From: Bolinopsis microptera
Lineage: Eukaryota > Ctenophora > Tentaculata > Lobata > Bolinopsidae
Assembly (NCBI RefSeq): GCF_026151205.1
Contig: NC_087084.1
Coordinates: 8,738,894-8,802,893, forward strand
Length of the DNA: 64,000 bases
Reading direction: 5' to 3'
The notes beneath the pieces are model-generated. The model did no database searches. It saw only the letters and a program-made list of their open reading frames with translations, and was not told the DNA's origin. The position numbers and the translations under genes were made by a program. Each line of letters begins with the position of its first letter. Position 1 is the first letter of the stretch. This document shows positions 1 to 12,239 of this stretch, one piece after another.

Positions 1-1500
1 TTGATTACATTAATGAACTTTTAAAATTACCTTGATTACATTAATGAACTTATATAGATCCTGTTTCGAATATGTTACTAAAAAACCAGGGCCATGTTTT
101 TTAGCAGGTACTTAGAAATTAACGAATGTCATATTCTTAACTTAGTATAATATCTTATTATGTAATGTAAAGTAAAAAGGTACGAGAATATTTGTTGGAA
201 AACATGACGTGCTTATCTATAAAAACCCATTTTGATTTTTAAAATTTAAAATGCCGTACTGCATATTATAAGTAAATTTATAAAAAACAAAGTCACATCA
301 GACACACCAGTCACGGAAGAGCGATTATCAGATAACCAATCAGGTGCAGAACGTATTAAAGTTAACATGAGTCACAGTGACTGCACCAGCAGATGGTCTC
401 CCACTCATGATTAGTGTAAGATGGTACACATTCATTATACAGTTCGTTGTGATAACCGAGAACTTCTGATTTAAACAGGACCTGTCGGCTTTCTCTCGAC
501 ATTATTATAGAACTCGCTTTCAAAGTTTGTAATTTTCTCACTGACATCATCCCGAAAGCCAAAACTTAAGCCCTCAAGATCGTTTATGATCACCCAAGTG
601 CAACATGAAGCAACCTTATACACATAATGTGACCATTGGTGACCAAATGGTGCCAGTCAGACACAGTTTGACGTCATGATTTCAAGCTATTTCCGATTGA
701 GAACTCGAATCTCGAAAGTGGCAGTTGAAACTTGATCAGATCGTTACAGAAGGTTACAGCGTAATAAATTATTTATAAAGGCGTGTGGTTACCATGTTTT
801 GGGGATGAAGATTATGAGAAATATTTCGACAAAATGAATTCAATACTTGAGTAGAGAATTCATCTAATCACACTATTTTTCCATTATTTGGATTATAAGT
901 TACATTTATTAGATACTCTGTATGTTATTTATTTTACTTAAAGGAAAAGATAAGCTTATCTGAATTTAGGAATACTTTCACGCTGCCAATTTTTTACTCA
1001 ATCGGCGGCGGCGTGACCAAATTTCGTGGCGACATTAAACGGTGGCATCCAACAGCTATAGTTCTCATGGAAGATATTTTATATTATTATTGCTACAGGA
1101 CTAGTCAATTTGAGTCACAAAGCCCAAAGGTAGTCACTTTTCTGACCTAAATTGTACACATCTTCCACTTAAACTGCATAGGACTGTAGTTTGTATAAAA
1201 GTAGAAGTTTTAAGAACTGAACTAAACAACCATTTCCTGATCTACAGTGGTTCCACGAATTAAAACAATAGAAAATGTGTAAGAACTTAGTGTCTGTTAC
1301 TTAACTCCCATATTGTAATCTTTATCTAACGGTACAGAAAGAACAACAAGTGAGTTTTAGGCATGTTAACAACTGTACAAAGATAAAAAGAGGAGGTAGT
1401 ATTACACTAATTGCATTTCAGTATTACACTAATTGCATACGTTGCTCTTTTCTTACTCTCTTATCTTAGTGCTTATCTCTGTTGATTGTAACGTGCAGCT
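1..1500. other. AT-rich non-coding DNA, no gene seen
   Basis: I found no exon-like stretch on either strand. The short open frames have no splice signals or recognisable motifs. A palindromic TGACGTCA lies at 669-676. The last 100 bases may be the 5' leader of the retroelement ORF that follows. Confidence 0.5.
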
Positions 1501-1533
1501 ACAGTGGTTTGTGTATCACCGTGTTACACGACC

Positions 1534-2415
1534 ATGACCATCCCGCCCAGCGAGTATGGTGAAAAGGAGATCAACATGTTAAGGGGTGACTCAGTTGAAC
1601 TTCTCAGCAAGGCTATGTACGAGATGGAGATCACAGCAATGAAGCAACTATCCCCTTCGTGCGTGAAGAAGATGACCAAGAACACTGCGTGTGACTTGTT
1701 GCACGATGCATTAAGATATTTAGAGGAGTTCACTGGTGTCGTATCCACGGACTACAAGATGGCCTCAAACTCAGTTAAACATCTTATGTTCGAGACACAG
1801 GAGACCATCATTAAGCTGCAGTCAGAACTACTAGCCTGCAAAAATGAACAGTTGGAATCGTTGCAGACGTCAGTTAAATCGTCAGTCGGAGAGTCTGTCA
1901 AGGCTGAATTCAAATCCTTCAGCTCGGTATTACAGGCGAATTGTCCAGAATCTCAGAAGCCTGTCAGTTCTGAAATGATCAAGAAAGCTGTGAAAACTGT
2001 GGTACAGGAGGAAGACCGAAACAAAAATCTGATGATTTTTGGTTTATCGGAGCAGGACAATGAGGAGCTCAGCACCGTGGTCAGTGAAGTGTTCTCAGCA
2101 ATCGGAGAGAAACCTAGAATCGAAGCTAGTAGACTCGGAAAGCTCAAACCTGGCAAGGCTGTGAGACCAGTTAAAGTGACTGCGGCAAGTGCAACAATTG
2201 TTAATCAGATTCTCGCTAAATCGAGAAACCTGCGAGCAACGGAAAAGTTTAAAACTGTTTTTATCAGCCCAGATCGATCTCCAGAACAGAGAGCCAAGCA
2301 AAGAGAACTCGTCAGGGACATGAAAAAACTGGTAACTGAGCAGCCTGATAAGCTACACTTTATCAGAAACGGTGCTATAAAGAGTACTGATAAGACTAAT
2401 AAGACTGCAGAATGA
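1534..2415 (+). CDS. LINE-type retrotransposon ORF1 protein, intact
   Basis: An uninterrupted frame of 293 codons opens at the ATG at 1534. A GTG-initiated frame 30 bases upstream is not expected in an animal gene. The N-terminal half is helical and acidic, consistent with a coiled coil. The C-terminal half carries the block seen in ORF1 proteins of many invertebrate non-LTR elements: a 'DRNKNLMIFGL' strand, an 'ASRLGKLKPGKAVRPVKV' segment and an 'FISPDRSPEQRAKQREL' motif. These proteins bind the element RNA and form the RNP with ORF2. No endonuclease or reverse transcriptase frame follows, so this copy is ORF1-only. It could be a non-autonomous element or a retained host gene. Recognition is from remembered family patterns. 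Confidence 0.75.
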   Translation: MTIPPSEYGEKEINMLRGDSVELLSKAMYEMEITAMKQLSPSCVKKMTKNTACDLLHDALRYLEEFTGVVSTDYKMASNSVKHLMFETQETIIKLQSELLACKNEQLESLQTSVKSSVGESVKAEFKSFSSVLQANCPESQKPVSSEMIKKAVKTVVQEEDRNKNLMIFGLSEQDNEELSTVVSEVFSAIGEKPRIEASRLGKLKPGKAVRPVKVTAASATIVNQILAKSRNLRATEKFKTVFISPDRSPEQRAKQRELVRDMKKLVTEQPDKLHFIRNGAIKSTDKTNKTAE

Positions 2416-2945
2416 GCTTGTGTGTTTTTAATAATTGATTATTATTAGTGTATTCAAGTTTTTGTTGTGTGGAGGATGTTTTAACTCACTCTTGTGTGCC
2501 CAGTCTTGCACTGTCAGTATTTCTCGACACTTTGAGCACACAAAACTGTCAGTTTTCGCGACAATTGTCAGATTTCGTTTTCAGTTCTGTCAATTTCAAG
2601 CGCTACTAGCTCTACTACTAGTAGTCTACTTCAGCTCACATTAAAGGGAGTTTTCGTCGTGCGTGTAGCGCCCTTCAAGTTTAACTTGGACGGATAGGAT
2701 TTATAAAACTTCTGATTATAATATTTATACTATATTGTATTTTGTATCTATGTATTTTAGTAAATGGTCATTAGAACCACCGGCACCGTCCGGGCCCAAA
2801 CAAACAGGTCCGTGTGTTACGATTCTAGTAAAAAATAACACAAAACAACTCCCAGCTATTATTACCACGCCCCTGCATGCTAATGCTCCATTGCAAGCAC
2901 ACCCTCCAACAAAAGAGATCACACACGCAAAATACTAGACCTCAC
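2416..2945 (+). other. Probable 3' part of the ORF1-only retroelement
   Basis: This segment follows the ORF1 stop directly and has no endonuclease or RT coding. It contains an AT-rich stretch resembling a non-LTR 3' tail around 2700-2770. The short open frames here look like chance. The 3' end of the element is not defined. Confidence 0.35.
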
Positions 2946-2948
2946 AGC

Positions 2949-2970
2949 TCTCTCTCTCTCTCTCTCTCTC
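2949..2970. repeat. (CT)n microsatellite
   Basis: A perfect dinucleotide run of eleven CT units. Confidence 0.9.
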
Positions 2971-3237
2971 GCTCCTTTACCCCTGTTATTGACTTATTCT
3001 AAACTCCAACTCTCCCTAGACCCTCTTTCGTCAAACCTCTCACCTTGCACTGGATTATGTAACTACATAAAATAATACATACAACTTGACCACCTGTATT
3101 TATACTAGAAACTGAGAGTTGGATCATTCCCCAATCTTTCGAGATTTGGGACAGATATCAAACACAAAAGAACGTAGCCAGAGCCTTTTAACACTAAACT
3201 CTTTGTTACTGTGCGCTATATAGTGCGCTATAATCCA

Positions 3238-3468
3238 GGTATAGCGCCCCTGTAAGGCCTGTATTTCAAGAGCATAGCAGACTAATACCAGAATAAATTA
3301 AAGAAACTGACACACACAAGATGAAAAGAGACAAGCTGATACAGTGGATATAAAGCTAATATACTCCAGGTTACGACGCGCCCCTGTATTTCAAGAGCCG
3401 ATTACTACCAGAGTAAATTAACGAAACTGACACACACAAGATGAAAAGAGGCACAGCTGATGATACAC
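3238..3468. repeat. Diverged direct repeat of about 100 bp
   Basis: Two copies, about 3238-3345 and 3372-3468, share a CGCCCCTGTA block, a 'tatttcaagagc' block, 'taaattaa' and the segment 'gaaactgacacacacaagat'. The second copy has an internal deletion. No coding potential is seen. The origin is unknown. Confidence 0.75.
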
Positions 3469-3583
3469 TGATATTAAAGCTAGCGATCTAACTCTGGTTA
3501 TATATATCATACATAATACATAACTACCAGCAGTACAGACGATCACTTATGATGACTAGTACTACTTACCAATATCGTTTACA

Positions 3584-4103
3584 ATATTTTACCAAAACCC
3601 ATAATCATGGGTAGAGTGGACCGCTGTCAGTGTCTCTCTTTCCCAAACAAAAGGAAATGATATTAATTTGATTGACCGTTCTCAAATGCAAAATGATACC
3701 GAGAATGAAATCGGTCGCTCGCTTTTCCCATTCATTCACGGCTTACGAATTGTATAATTAAGTTTCGATTGATTACATCAATCAGATGCTGTAAAAATCT
3801 CTTTGGGTTGCGTTCGGGTCGATACCTAGTATTTCGGGGTAAGGGACAAGGGTGGTAGTTATTACTTATTGAACAAGCTGAAGTTTATTGAATCTTCATT
3901 GCCGAGTACAGCTGCCTTTGGATAGTTCTTCTTAATCTATTACAATTGTAAATGAATGGGAAAAGCGAGCGACCGATTTCATTCTCGGTATCATTTTGCA
4001 TTTGAGAACGGTCAATCAAATTAATATCATTTCCTTTTGTTTGGGAAAGAGAGACACTGACAGCGGTCCACTCTACCCATGATTATGGGTTTTGGTAAAA
4101 TAT
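3584..4103. mobile_element. Foldback/MITE-like element with 153-bp inverted arms
   Basis: Bases 3584-3736 are the reverse complement of 3951-4103, with no mismatch found by eye. The outer ends read ATATTTTACCAAAA and its complement. The 214-bp centre has no open frame that resembles a transposase. The near-perfect arms suggest a recent insertion or gene conversion between arms. I could not define a convincing target-site duplication. Confidence 0.85.
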
Positions 4104-5350
4104 CATCTCTTTTTGATTATAATGTCAGGGTACTTTATAAAGTCGAAATATAAACTGATATCTTCATTAATAAGGAGGAAGTTTCAACGATTTCGAAATT
4201 TTTCCTTTAAAAACATTTCCTTGTGTTTAGGGAAGCATATCGGTCGATCACTGACTGAATATGCCACTTAATACTCATTCAAGTTGGCATTAAATTCATA
4301 TATAATGACATTAAACTGTCGTGGCAAAGCAGAATTTGTTGGAAATCACGAATGAGCAAAATTCTCACCTTTCGCACGTGCAAACTTTGAGCGGACGTTG
4401 CGTGCGCATCCAATATTGAATCGCCGTAAATTTTTGCATGTAATTGTTTTATATATAGCTTGATAAGCATGCAAAGTTTCAAAGTATTTCAAGAAGAACT
4501 GTAATCACAACGGCACTCTAAAGTTGATAGAAAATGACGAAAACAGCAATTTTCAGTGATTTTAGCGATTTTGTATCAATTTGGACGTGTCCCCACGTGT
4601 GCAACTTTTCGATTTTCAACTTTAAAACTAGCCTAATGCACAATTTATACCTATAGGAAGCAGAACTGAGCTCCACAACCCAAGGCATGGCCCAACACCA
4701 GAGAATACTAAATCGCAAAATTGACGTTTTTATAAGATAATTTTTCAAAAAAGCACAAACTTCAATGACGAATATCTTTATGAAGGAGCAAGCTAGAAAA
4801 ACTTTCCGGTAGATTTTCAGAATGCTTGAACAATTATCTAAGGTAAAAATTTCCTCAGATTTTGAATAAAATTACTCCTTAATGGTTTAAAATTAATTTT
4901 AAAAGTTAATACTTTGTCAAAAATCAAGTTTTAAAAACGGTTAACTTGATGACGTCATCAAGGGGTGTTTATGACGTCAAATAATTTTTTTACACAATGT
5001 AAACTAAAGTATAAACAATTATTTGCAAGACCTGTGGTCGGAAATGGCTGTATCTTTTATACTTTTGAATCTATGGACACTTAAATACAGGCTACAATTG
5101 ACTGGCAAAGCGTCTATCCCTGAATATATATATATATGTATATGTATGTATATATCACGACAATCTATCGTAAAACAGGGGTTCTAGAAAACCCATTTCC
5201 CGATGCTCCTGAAACCTGAAACTTTTTTTGCAGTCGATTTGGTCAACGTCTAGACGCCCTGAAAAATTTCAGATCTCTAACTCAATTTTAACATGGTTTT
5301 TAAGGCACCTGAATATGGCGATTTTGGGTTTTTTACCGAATTTCGTATAA
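4104..5350. other. Non-coding AT-rich stretch
   Basis: I saw no gene. It holds two palindromic TGACGTCA sites (4950-4957, 4972-4979) and a short TA/TATG simple repeat near 5122-5150. Confidence 0.5.
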
Positions 5351-5691
5351 CAGTGCTGGCGCAGTATTTTATGCAAATTTCTTAAAAATCTCAACATAAC
5401 TATTTTTTATTCCTGTCATCTTTGACATCAAATTAGAATGTTTTGAACTAAAAATAAATCTGCTGAACGACTTCCGATGAGTCTTAATGCCTGAAAAACT
5501 CCTGCCGGAGGCGGCGGCCTTCGGCCGCCGCCTCCGGCCGGAGTGCACGCTTCGCGTGCACGAAAGAGGCTTCCGACGAGTACCAAAGGGGTTATAATAG
5601 TAAAGGGGGTATAATAGTAAAGGGGGTACAATAGTAAAGGGGGTACATAGTATACCCCCAATAAAGACACCGCTCGTGCTTGCCAGCACTG
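5351..5691. mobile_element. hAT-like MITE, TIR CAGTGCTGGC
   Basis: The ends are inverted: CAGTGCTGGC at 5351-5360 and GCCAGCACTG at 5682-5691. Inside are a 16-bp GC-rich perfect hairpin at 5504-5538 (loop TTC), a second hairpin at 5543-5561 (loop TTC), and four imperfect 17-bp tandem units with AAAGGGGGT at about 5585-5665. The CAGTG terminus suggests the hAT superfamily. No matching 8-bp target duplication is visible, so the class is tentative. Confidence 0.6.
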
Positions 5692-5992
5692 TGATCATTA
5701 GACCATTTCTGTGGAGTTGTTATCTCGTTTTACTTTTGTTAGTCGGAGTCCTGACTCTGATTTCTTGAGTTTTGGACTCCGTTTCCCCCCAAAATAATCA
5801 ACAATTTCAATGTTGGTCACGTGACACGTAAATGGTTTAGAGGTAAGACGGATAATAAGGATCTGGATTCTGGGGATAGCTCTCCTTCGTAATATATAAC
5901 AGGTGTTTTTAATATGTTTCTTACTGATTACTTTTTTGTTGTTCTAAATATATAAAAAGTCGGAAGATGTCAAGATGTATGTTGATGGCAGC

Positions 5993-6072
5993 ATTGGTAA
6001 CCATTACATTGGTAATTGGTAACCATTGAAACCATTGGTAACCATTGGTAACCATTGCATTGGTAACCATTC
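5993..6072. repeat. GGTAACCATTG short tandem repeat
   Basis: Irregular copies of 'ggtaaccattg' with spacers such as 'aaacc' and 'cattg'. No coding role is evident. Confidence 0.8.
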
Positions 6073-6151
6073 TTAACGAACTCCGAAATCAATAAACTTC
6101 AGAAACTGGTAACCAAGTCCCCTTCACAGATTCAATACTCCAACCTATCAG

Positions 6152-6545
6152 TGGTTCAACAATCAACACCTGTACCAGTGGTTCAACAGTCAACACCTGT
6201 ACCAGTGGTTCAACAGTCAACAGTGGTTCAACAGTGGTTCAACAGTCAACACCTGTACCAGTGGTTCAACAGTGGTTCAACAGTCAACACCTGTACCAGT
6301 GGTTTAACTGTCGACACCTGTACCAGTGGTTTAACAGTCAACATCTGTACCAGTGGTTCAACAGTCAACACCTGTACCAGTGGTTCAACAGTCAACAGTG
6401 GTTCAACAGTGGTTCAACAGTCAACACCTGTACCGGTGGTTCAACAGTGGTTCAACAGTCAACACCTGTACCAGTGGTTCAGCAGTCAACATCTGTACCA
6501 GTGGTTCAACAGTGGTTCAACAGTGGTTCAACACTAGCAACTTGC
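6152..6545. repeat. Composite 27-bp / 11-bp minisatellite
   Basis: The 27-bp unit contains 'caacacctgtaccagtgg' followed by 'ttcaacagt', and 11-bp 'gtggttcaaca' insertions are interspersed. The 27-bp unit keeps phase and the 11-bp unit shifts it, so all three plus frames stay open across the array. The open frames are a by-product of the repeat and I do not call a gene. Confidence 0.9.
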
Positions 6546-6599
6546 AACAGTCAACACCTGTACAACAAGCTCTCAAACGTTTCAGAAAAGAGTATTTTC

Positions 6600-8490
6600 T
6601 GTCGTAATCGTTGACGCAAAGGAACCCTCTCAAATCAAAGCATTGCTGGTCTCTTTTTCTTGGAACAAAGGGCACCAAATCGACGCAATTCTCTAGAAAA
6701 TAAGCACCATCTTGAAAATGTTCTCAGTAAAATGACTCTATAGCTAGAATATATCAACCTCTCGTCTTCGGTTGGCCCACAGTCGATTAAAAATGAGTCA
6801 TGTGGGAAACTCGCGTCGAAACTTAAATTTCACGTCTATTGCAAAACATACAAGTACAAGCTGTGCATACAGGGGATACAGGGATAGGCGTCATAACGAC
6901 CTGTTTCCTCAAACAGATAATCACTTAATTACAGGTAATTACTGCCAAGTCTTCAGTGTTTTTCACGTGCGACGTGTGCGGTTACCATGGTAACGATCAT
7001 ATCCATACACCGAAAACTGGTGATTTGTCAGTTAATGCTGGTTGTGGGGGAGGATTTAAATTTGGGTGATTTTATTTTTGATTTTGCGGAAATTGTGGTA
7101 GTCTGTTATTCTGATTTCTGGTGGTAACGTTATCTCTTTAAGCACTGAGAGACACAATCACGTACGCGTTAAATAATCGAAGTAGTAAGTTAAAGCAAGA
7201 TAACAGTAAGCAAGATAACAGTAAGCAAGATAACAAGACACACAAATCCTACACCAAACCACAACACAATGCCAATACCATGGTTTTGAATATTAATCAG
7301 ATATGTAAATCTGTGTACAGATACCTGTGTAGTATGTAGTATGTAGTATGTGACCTTAACACTAACAGGCTGTAGAGGTCCATTGAGATAAGCATGTCGT
7401 TATTAGGAGGTAGGCGTCGGAACCCTAAAAATTACACACTATTCTCAGTTTTATGCAGTTTGATTGCAGCAAGGGTAATCTGTGATCTAAGACAACATCT
7501 TCCTTTGTCGGCTTTGTGAATTACAAGCTGCTTCGTTGGTATTTAAAGTGTTGGGTTTTGAGAGTCTAGTTTACTTGTCCTCATTTATTACCTTATTCTA
7601 CATGTTTGTTGAAGGAAATCGTTTTCATCTGCTCACTGTTATTAAGAATAAAGATATCTTATTATCGGCTTGAAGTCGGCGGTAAGGCAGAAGCACGTGT
7701 TTTCGAAAACAAAAGTTGTTTTAATTGGTAACATATTTAAAAACAATGACAAAAATGTCGAGAAAATCTAAGAACAAAACGTTTCTCGGCTGTCCATGTG
7801 TCCACTCAACTAGAAATTAAGATTCCATTGTTTGAAAATTAAGAGCTTTTAATATTATGAAACTTTGACAAAGACCACGCAGCTGGATCTATCGGGGAAG
7901 TACAATGTGAAATGTAAAATGTACATGACATCACTCTCCAGATAAGAAGTTATCCCAGCCAATCTAAAAGTACTAAACAAAGTTAAGTAATTCAAAGACT
8001 AAGAAACTCTAAAATGGTTCATTTAACTTGATATTTGAGATAATGAAAAGGGTGTACTACAAGTTGCAAAAAGATAACATCCTTTAAAAGCTGAGCAGTA
8101 CAATGTAAGCACTCAACAGCACATTGACATCGCTCTTAGCAGACAAATGAAGTAATCTGCCCAATTCGGTATAATACATGAAGTTTAACCACAGCTCAGC
8201 CTGATATCACAGATTATCATTAAACCTTAACACTAATGGATCTGATCCTGATCTCGTAATGGCAGAGCACTTATCCTGAAATGATGGCAGTGTTACTGCT
8301 GAGTGCTAAGGATGGAGAGATTGCTTGTGCTAATGTTGTGTTTTTCACACCCTTCTTGAACACAGACATATTATGTTCTGTGTTATCTTACTAAATGTGC
8401 TGCATACTTTCGGAGATCATTCCATCTTTGATTTCACAGATCACAGATCTTTACATGAAATAAGTTCTGCTTGAAAAATAACTAAAGACT
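6600..8490. other. Non-coding stretch
   Basis: I saw no convincing exon. A short tandem repeat of 'gcaagataacagtaa' (three units) sits at about 7194-7236. Confidence 0.45.
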
Positions 8491-8491
8491 G

Positions 8492-8599
8492 ATGTTCACT
8501 AGTCTAGATGCACTATTTTCATCATATTCAGATAAGTTGATGGTTGACGATGAAACTAAAGCTCTAAAGGCACTTCTAACGGCTTTAAGAAACCAGCAG
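8492..8599 (+). CDS. Candidate first exon of an unrecognised plus-strand gene
   Basis: An ATG at 8492 opens 36 codons rich in acidic, basic and leucine residues, including 'VDDETKALKALLTAL'. It ends in phase 0 at a GTGCAC donor after CAG. A second plus-strand candidate exon in phase 0 lies at 9813-9908. The composition looks coding, but there is no family match. A weaker open frame also exists on the opposite strand, so this is only a candidate. Confidence 0.3.
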
Positions 8600-9528
8600 G
8601 TGCACACGTTACACGTATAATTGCATATATCAGAACTAAATGTCTTTTAATTCTCTTTAAGATATTCAAATGTAATTCACTGCTCAGAACAGCTGCCAAC
8701 TTCAGTACTGAGAGTATATTTGATAATTCAACCTAACTGGTATGTGCTTTGAAGTGAACCATTTACATAAAAAGTTGCCAGATTTGTTTGGGTGCACTCA
8801 GTTTCCTCACAGCACGACGAACCAAGTAAATTTAATTAACGGCTGTGGAATGTGGTTGTTTGCGTCATTTAGCTTGACCGCACGATGTATCTTATACATT
8901 CTGCAATGTACACTGTATCTAATGGTTCTGGAACAGTGCAACTTTGTGGTATATTACACGCCTAATTAGTTCACCTTGACTTCCGTAGTTTTAAATTTGA
9001 TTGTATCTACTGCCACGGTGCCTTACTGTGTATATATCTCGGTAGCACTAGTAGCAGTGGAAGCAGTGGTAGTCACTACTAACCAACTATGGAAATGATC
9101 GGAAAGTGAATAAATCAAGAAAATTATATTTTGAGACAAAACCTTGACCCTTTTGGTTGTGTCGTGGTATAATCTAGAAAGGTTAATAATTAATGTAAAA
9201 TCACCATGTAATGGTTTAAGTAGATACACTTCGTGCATGCAACATGTATTATTGTGTTATTGGGTTTAATATAAGCTTAAATTGAAGAATTAATTAAGGC
9301 ATGCTGATAACAAAGTAGATGGGAAATATGTAAGAGATAAATCAGAGATTGAAAGGGTGGCATGCTGTTACATCAGGTTAATAGATAATGTAAGCGGTTA
9401 AGAACCCTTAAAAACAGCATGAAGATTAGAAGATAAGAGATTAGAAGATCATAGAATTGAAGATAAGAACATTCAATCAGACGAGATAAGATTGTGTTGG
9501 CGAGCGAGTGAACATTTCGCTGATATAC

Positions 9529-12232
9529 CTTTGAGTACTCCATCATTTCTTGAGCACTCATAACCACCGTCACAACAGGAAACATAGAGCTGAATCTAGA
9601 TTTAGGGGGTGAAGAGTCGTGGTTCTCAGTCGTGTTCTCGTCTATTACTGGCAGAAAAACACTGTTTCTATCTTCTCTTCTTTCACTTTCTTCTTTTGAT
9701 TCACTTTCACTTTCTTCTTTTGATTCACTTTCACTTTCTTCTTTTAGTTCAGTTGGGTTGAGCTAAACATTGGTTATTTATTCGTGATTCATACGGGTTT
9801 AAACTCTTACAGAGAATGTATAAGTCACGAATCAAGCGGAAGTACGAAGAACCTGGCAGCAGATCAATAAACCAATTATATAATTACATAATGGGACGTA
9901 TAATAATGGTAACCAACAATATAAAGCCCCCTAATTGGTTCTTTAAATACAAATGTACAGCTTTTCACCAGCTTGATATAATGACTTACGACAACCACAA
10001 AAGCATTTGAAATCAGCACTGATCCAACTCAAGAACCATTATAGTTCACATCATATAGCTACATATAGCTAATATAGCTATACATCAACTAATATAGCTC
10101 TAACAGGCAAAGCACAGCAGTGGATCAAGCATGCAGCTTAAAATTACCATTTCTAAACCAGCCGCCCCCATTTCCTCCTCTTCAGTAAGTATCCTGGGAT
10201 CCCGTTCTGTGGTGTCCTCAGTGAAGCGGACACTAGGCTGGACCGGGGTGTCACCGGTAATGGGTGATACTGGGATTTCACCTTCGATCTGTTTGTTGTG
10301 CGGGTGGGATTTACAGGCGGGTTGGGGGTAACGTAAGAGCATGATGTGTTATAGAAATTCTGACTCTAGAATTGTATGAAGATAGCTAGATAAGTTTCAC
10401 GTGTCCGATGTTACCCAAAAAACAATATTAAGGATATTTCTCAATTTAAATGAGTAATTAGTCTTATATAAGTCAATTTACCGTGGATAGTCTGATGTCA
10501 CCTCTGTCTGGATCCTGCTGAGAGCGAATCACTGCATTCGGGGAGGCTCGTCATCTGACTCATCGCCTGAGATAAAATCAGTATTTTACTTTTTGCCGAG
10601 TGTTACACGAGCTGGGAGGCGATGAATCTAAAATTCACACTTGGGCTTTTGAGTTTTTTCGCGATTTTGCAGCCATACATAGATGACTGATTTAAGGTCG
10701 GATGATATATCACAGGCACGGTCGTTACGGTATAAAAACAACACTTTACGATATTCACGGATATTATTGAACAAATTAAAACGCTTGTTTCTTTGGGTAT
10801 TCGATTTAGAGGAACACAAGATGGAATACAACCTAGGTTCCCACGACTAGTTTAGCTGATAACACCTAAAAGCAGACTGAAACTCACAGTTAATCTAGGA
10901 CAACAGCACAACTCACAAAACTACACGAAACAAGGCCCACATTAAATCTGTCAAACTTGTCACGTGATAGGTGTGCTGCAAAGGACTGTGTCTAGTAGAC
11001 GAAGAAGGACTGTGTCTAGCATCAAGATACGCTGGAGCATGGAGTGAAGTTGATGGTGGGGGTGGTGCAGGACTTCGCGGTGGAAGAGGAGAGGGACCTC
11101 GCGGTGGAAGAGGAGAGGTAGTTCGAGGTGGGGGTGCAGGAGGTGGAGGAGTGTTTACAGTAGGAGGTGGAGGATCCGGAGATAAGGTTGCTGAACAGAA
11201 ATTCAGAATCGATAGAGAATTTGGATACACTTTTGAGTTTCACAGTCGATATTGAGATATCATGATTGATGTACTTGCACTGAAGAACTTTATTTGCGGA
11301 ACACATACTAAAAGCAGCAACTACATACCTGGGAAGTATCTAGTTGGTGCGTAGCATACCATGATGATGAATGAACTCCTCGATTCTTATAAGACCTCTT
11401 TCTCCCAATTTAAAGTATCACTACATTGAATGAACAACTGATGTAACACGAAAAAAAGAAACAGAAAGTGAGCGTCTCTCTTGACAAGGTATAAAAATGA
11501 CTGCTTGTAAATAAGATACGGTTTGTCTAGCCCAAGGTAAACATGGCATGGTATGTGGCAAACAATAGCAACTAAACAAACTTCCTACATTAGATATGTG
11601 TTGCAGTTGGCATAAAAACAACCAAAAACATACATACTAGTATATAATATAATGCTATTTCATTTATCTGCACTACTGAAGTATATATACATAATTATAT
11701 AATTGATGACACGGTAGTCCTAGATCAGTGTTCTTAACAACTTAGAACCATTTCCTGTTAATGAAGCTTTGGAACAGCACATAACATGACATCCAACCTT
11801 ACAGTACAAGTTGAACAGTTCCTAAAAACGATAACATTCCGTTATGAAAAGTGCTTACTGTCTGAAGCTATCAACTGAACGTTGACCTCGTCCTCCTCTT
11901 CTTCCTTGGATCCACTTCCTTTACCTGAATGTTTATAGATTTCTACATTAATAGAATTAAACATTAAAAGCTAGTATCAGTCATAGTAAATTTATATCTC
12001 CAGACTACGCAATTAGGTGTGATTCAATGAGAAGCGTTCTTCCAAACTATCTCAAAAATGTCTGAAACTTGATAAAACTTAAAGATTTAAAACATTCACA
12101 GTACTACACAACGATAATCTGCCTACCCATCAGATACATATCTTTATAATGAATGTTCTTTGGACATGATCAGAAATATAAAACAAGTAATTACTTACGT
12201 GTAGTGCCTTCACCTTTGTTTCCATCTGCCAT
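9529..12232 (-). CDS. Acidic, proline-rich protein gene (5' part), unrecognised
   Basis: Five minus-strand exons join in phase: 12232-12199 (ATG, 'MADGNKGEGTT'), 11924-11859 (acidic, 'GSKEEEEDEVNVQL'), 11190-10964 (proline-rich, with 'PPPPAPPPRTTSPLPPRG'), 10288-10148 ('SVRFTEDTTERDP', then EEEE) and 9762-9529. The last begins with SES/KEE acidic-serine repeats, then 'RFSSMFPVVTVVMSAQEMM', and ends at an AAG|GTATAT donor. Later exons to the left were not identified. The PPPP and SPLPPR tracts suggest SH3 or WW ligands. The donor of the third exon is uncertain: a stronger GTGAGT lies near 10918, and an extra exon near 10580-10495 is possible. Not recognised as a known family. Confidence 0.5.
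9813..9908 (+). CDS. Candidate internal exon, unrecognised plus-strand gene
   Basis: It is bounded by an acceptor (CTCTTACAG) and a donor (ATG|GTAACC) and encodes 32 codons in phase 0/0, basic and tyrosine-rich with 'YKSRIKRKYEEPGSRS'. It could join the 8492-8599 exon. It overlaps the intron region of the minus-strand proline-rich gene, so the two would be interleaved on opposite strands. No homology is recognised. Confidence 0.28.
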
Positions 12233-12239
12233 CTAAAAC

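Noticed and set aside
6151-6614. Three overlapping open frames of up to 128 codons
   Set aside because: They are created by the 27/11-bp minisatellite; all plus frames are open and the peptides are pure repeat.
10495-10585. Possible extra exon of the proline-rich gene (TTATCTCAG acceptor, 'DESDDEPPRMQ')
   Set aside because: No donor keeps phase with both neighbours and the best frame stops; left out of the model.
10913-11306. Open frames on the plus strand and in a second minus frame over the proline-rich exon
   Set aside because: They are shadows of the GC-rich proline codons. Only one minus frame joins its neighbours in phase.
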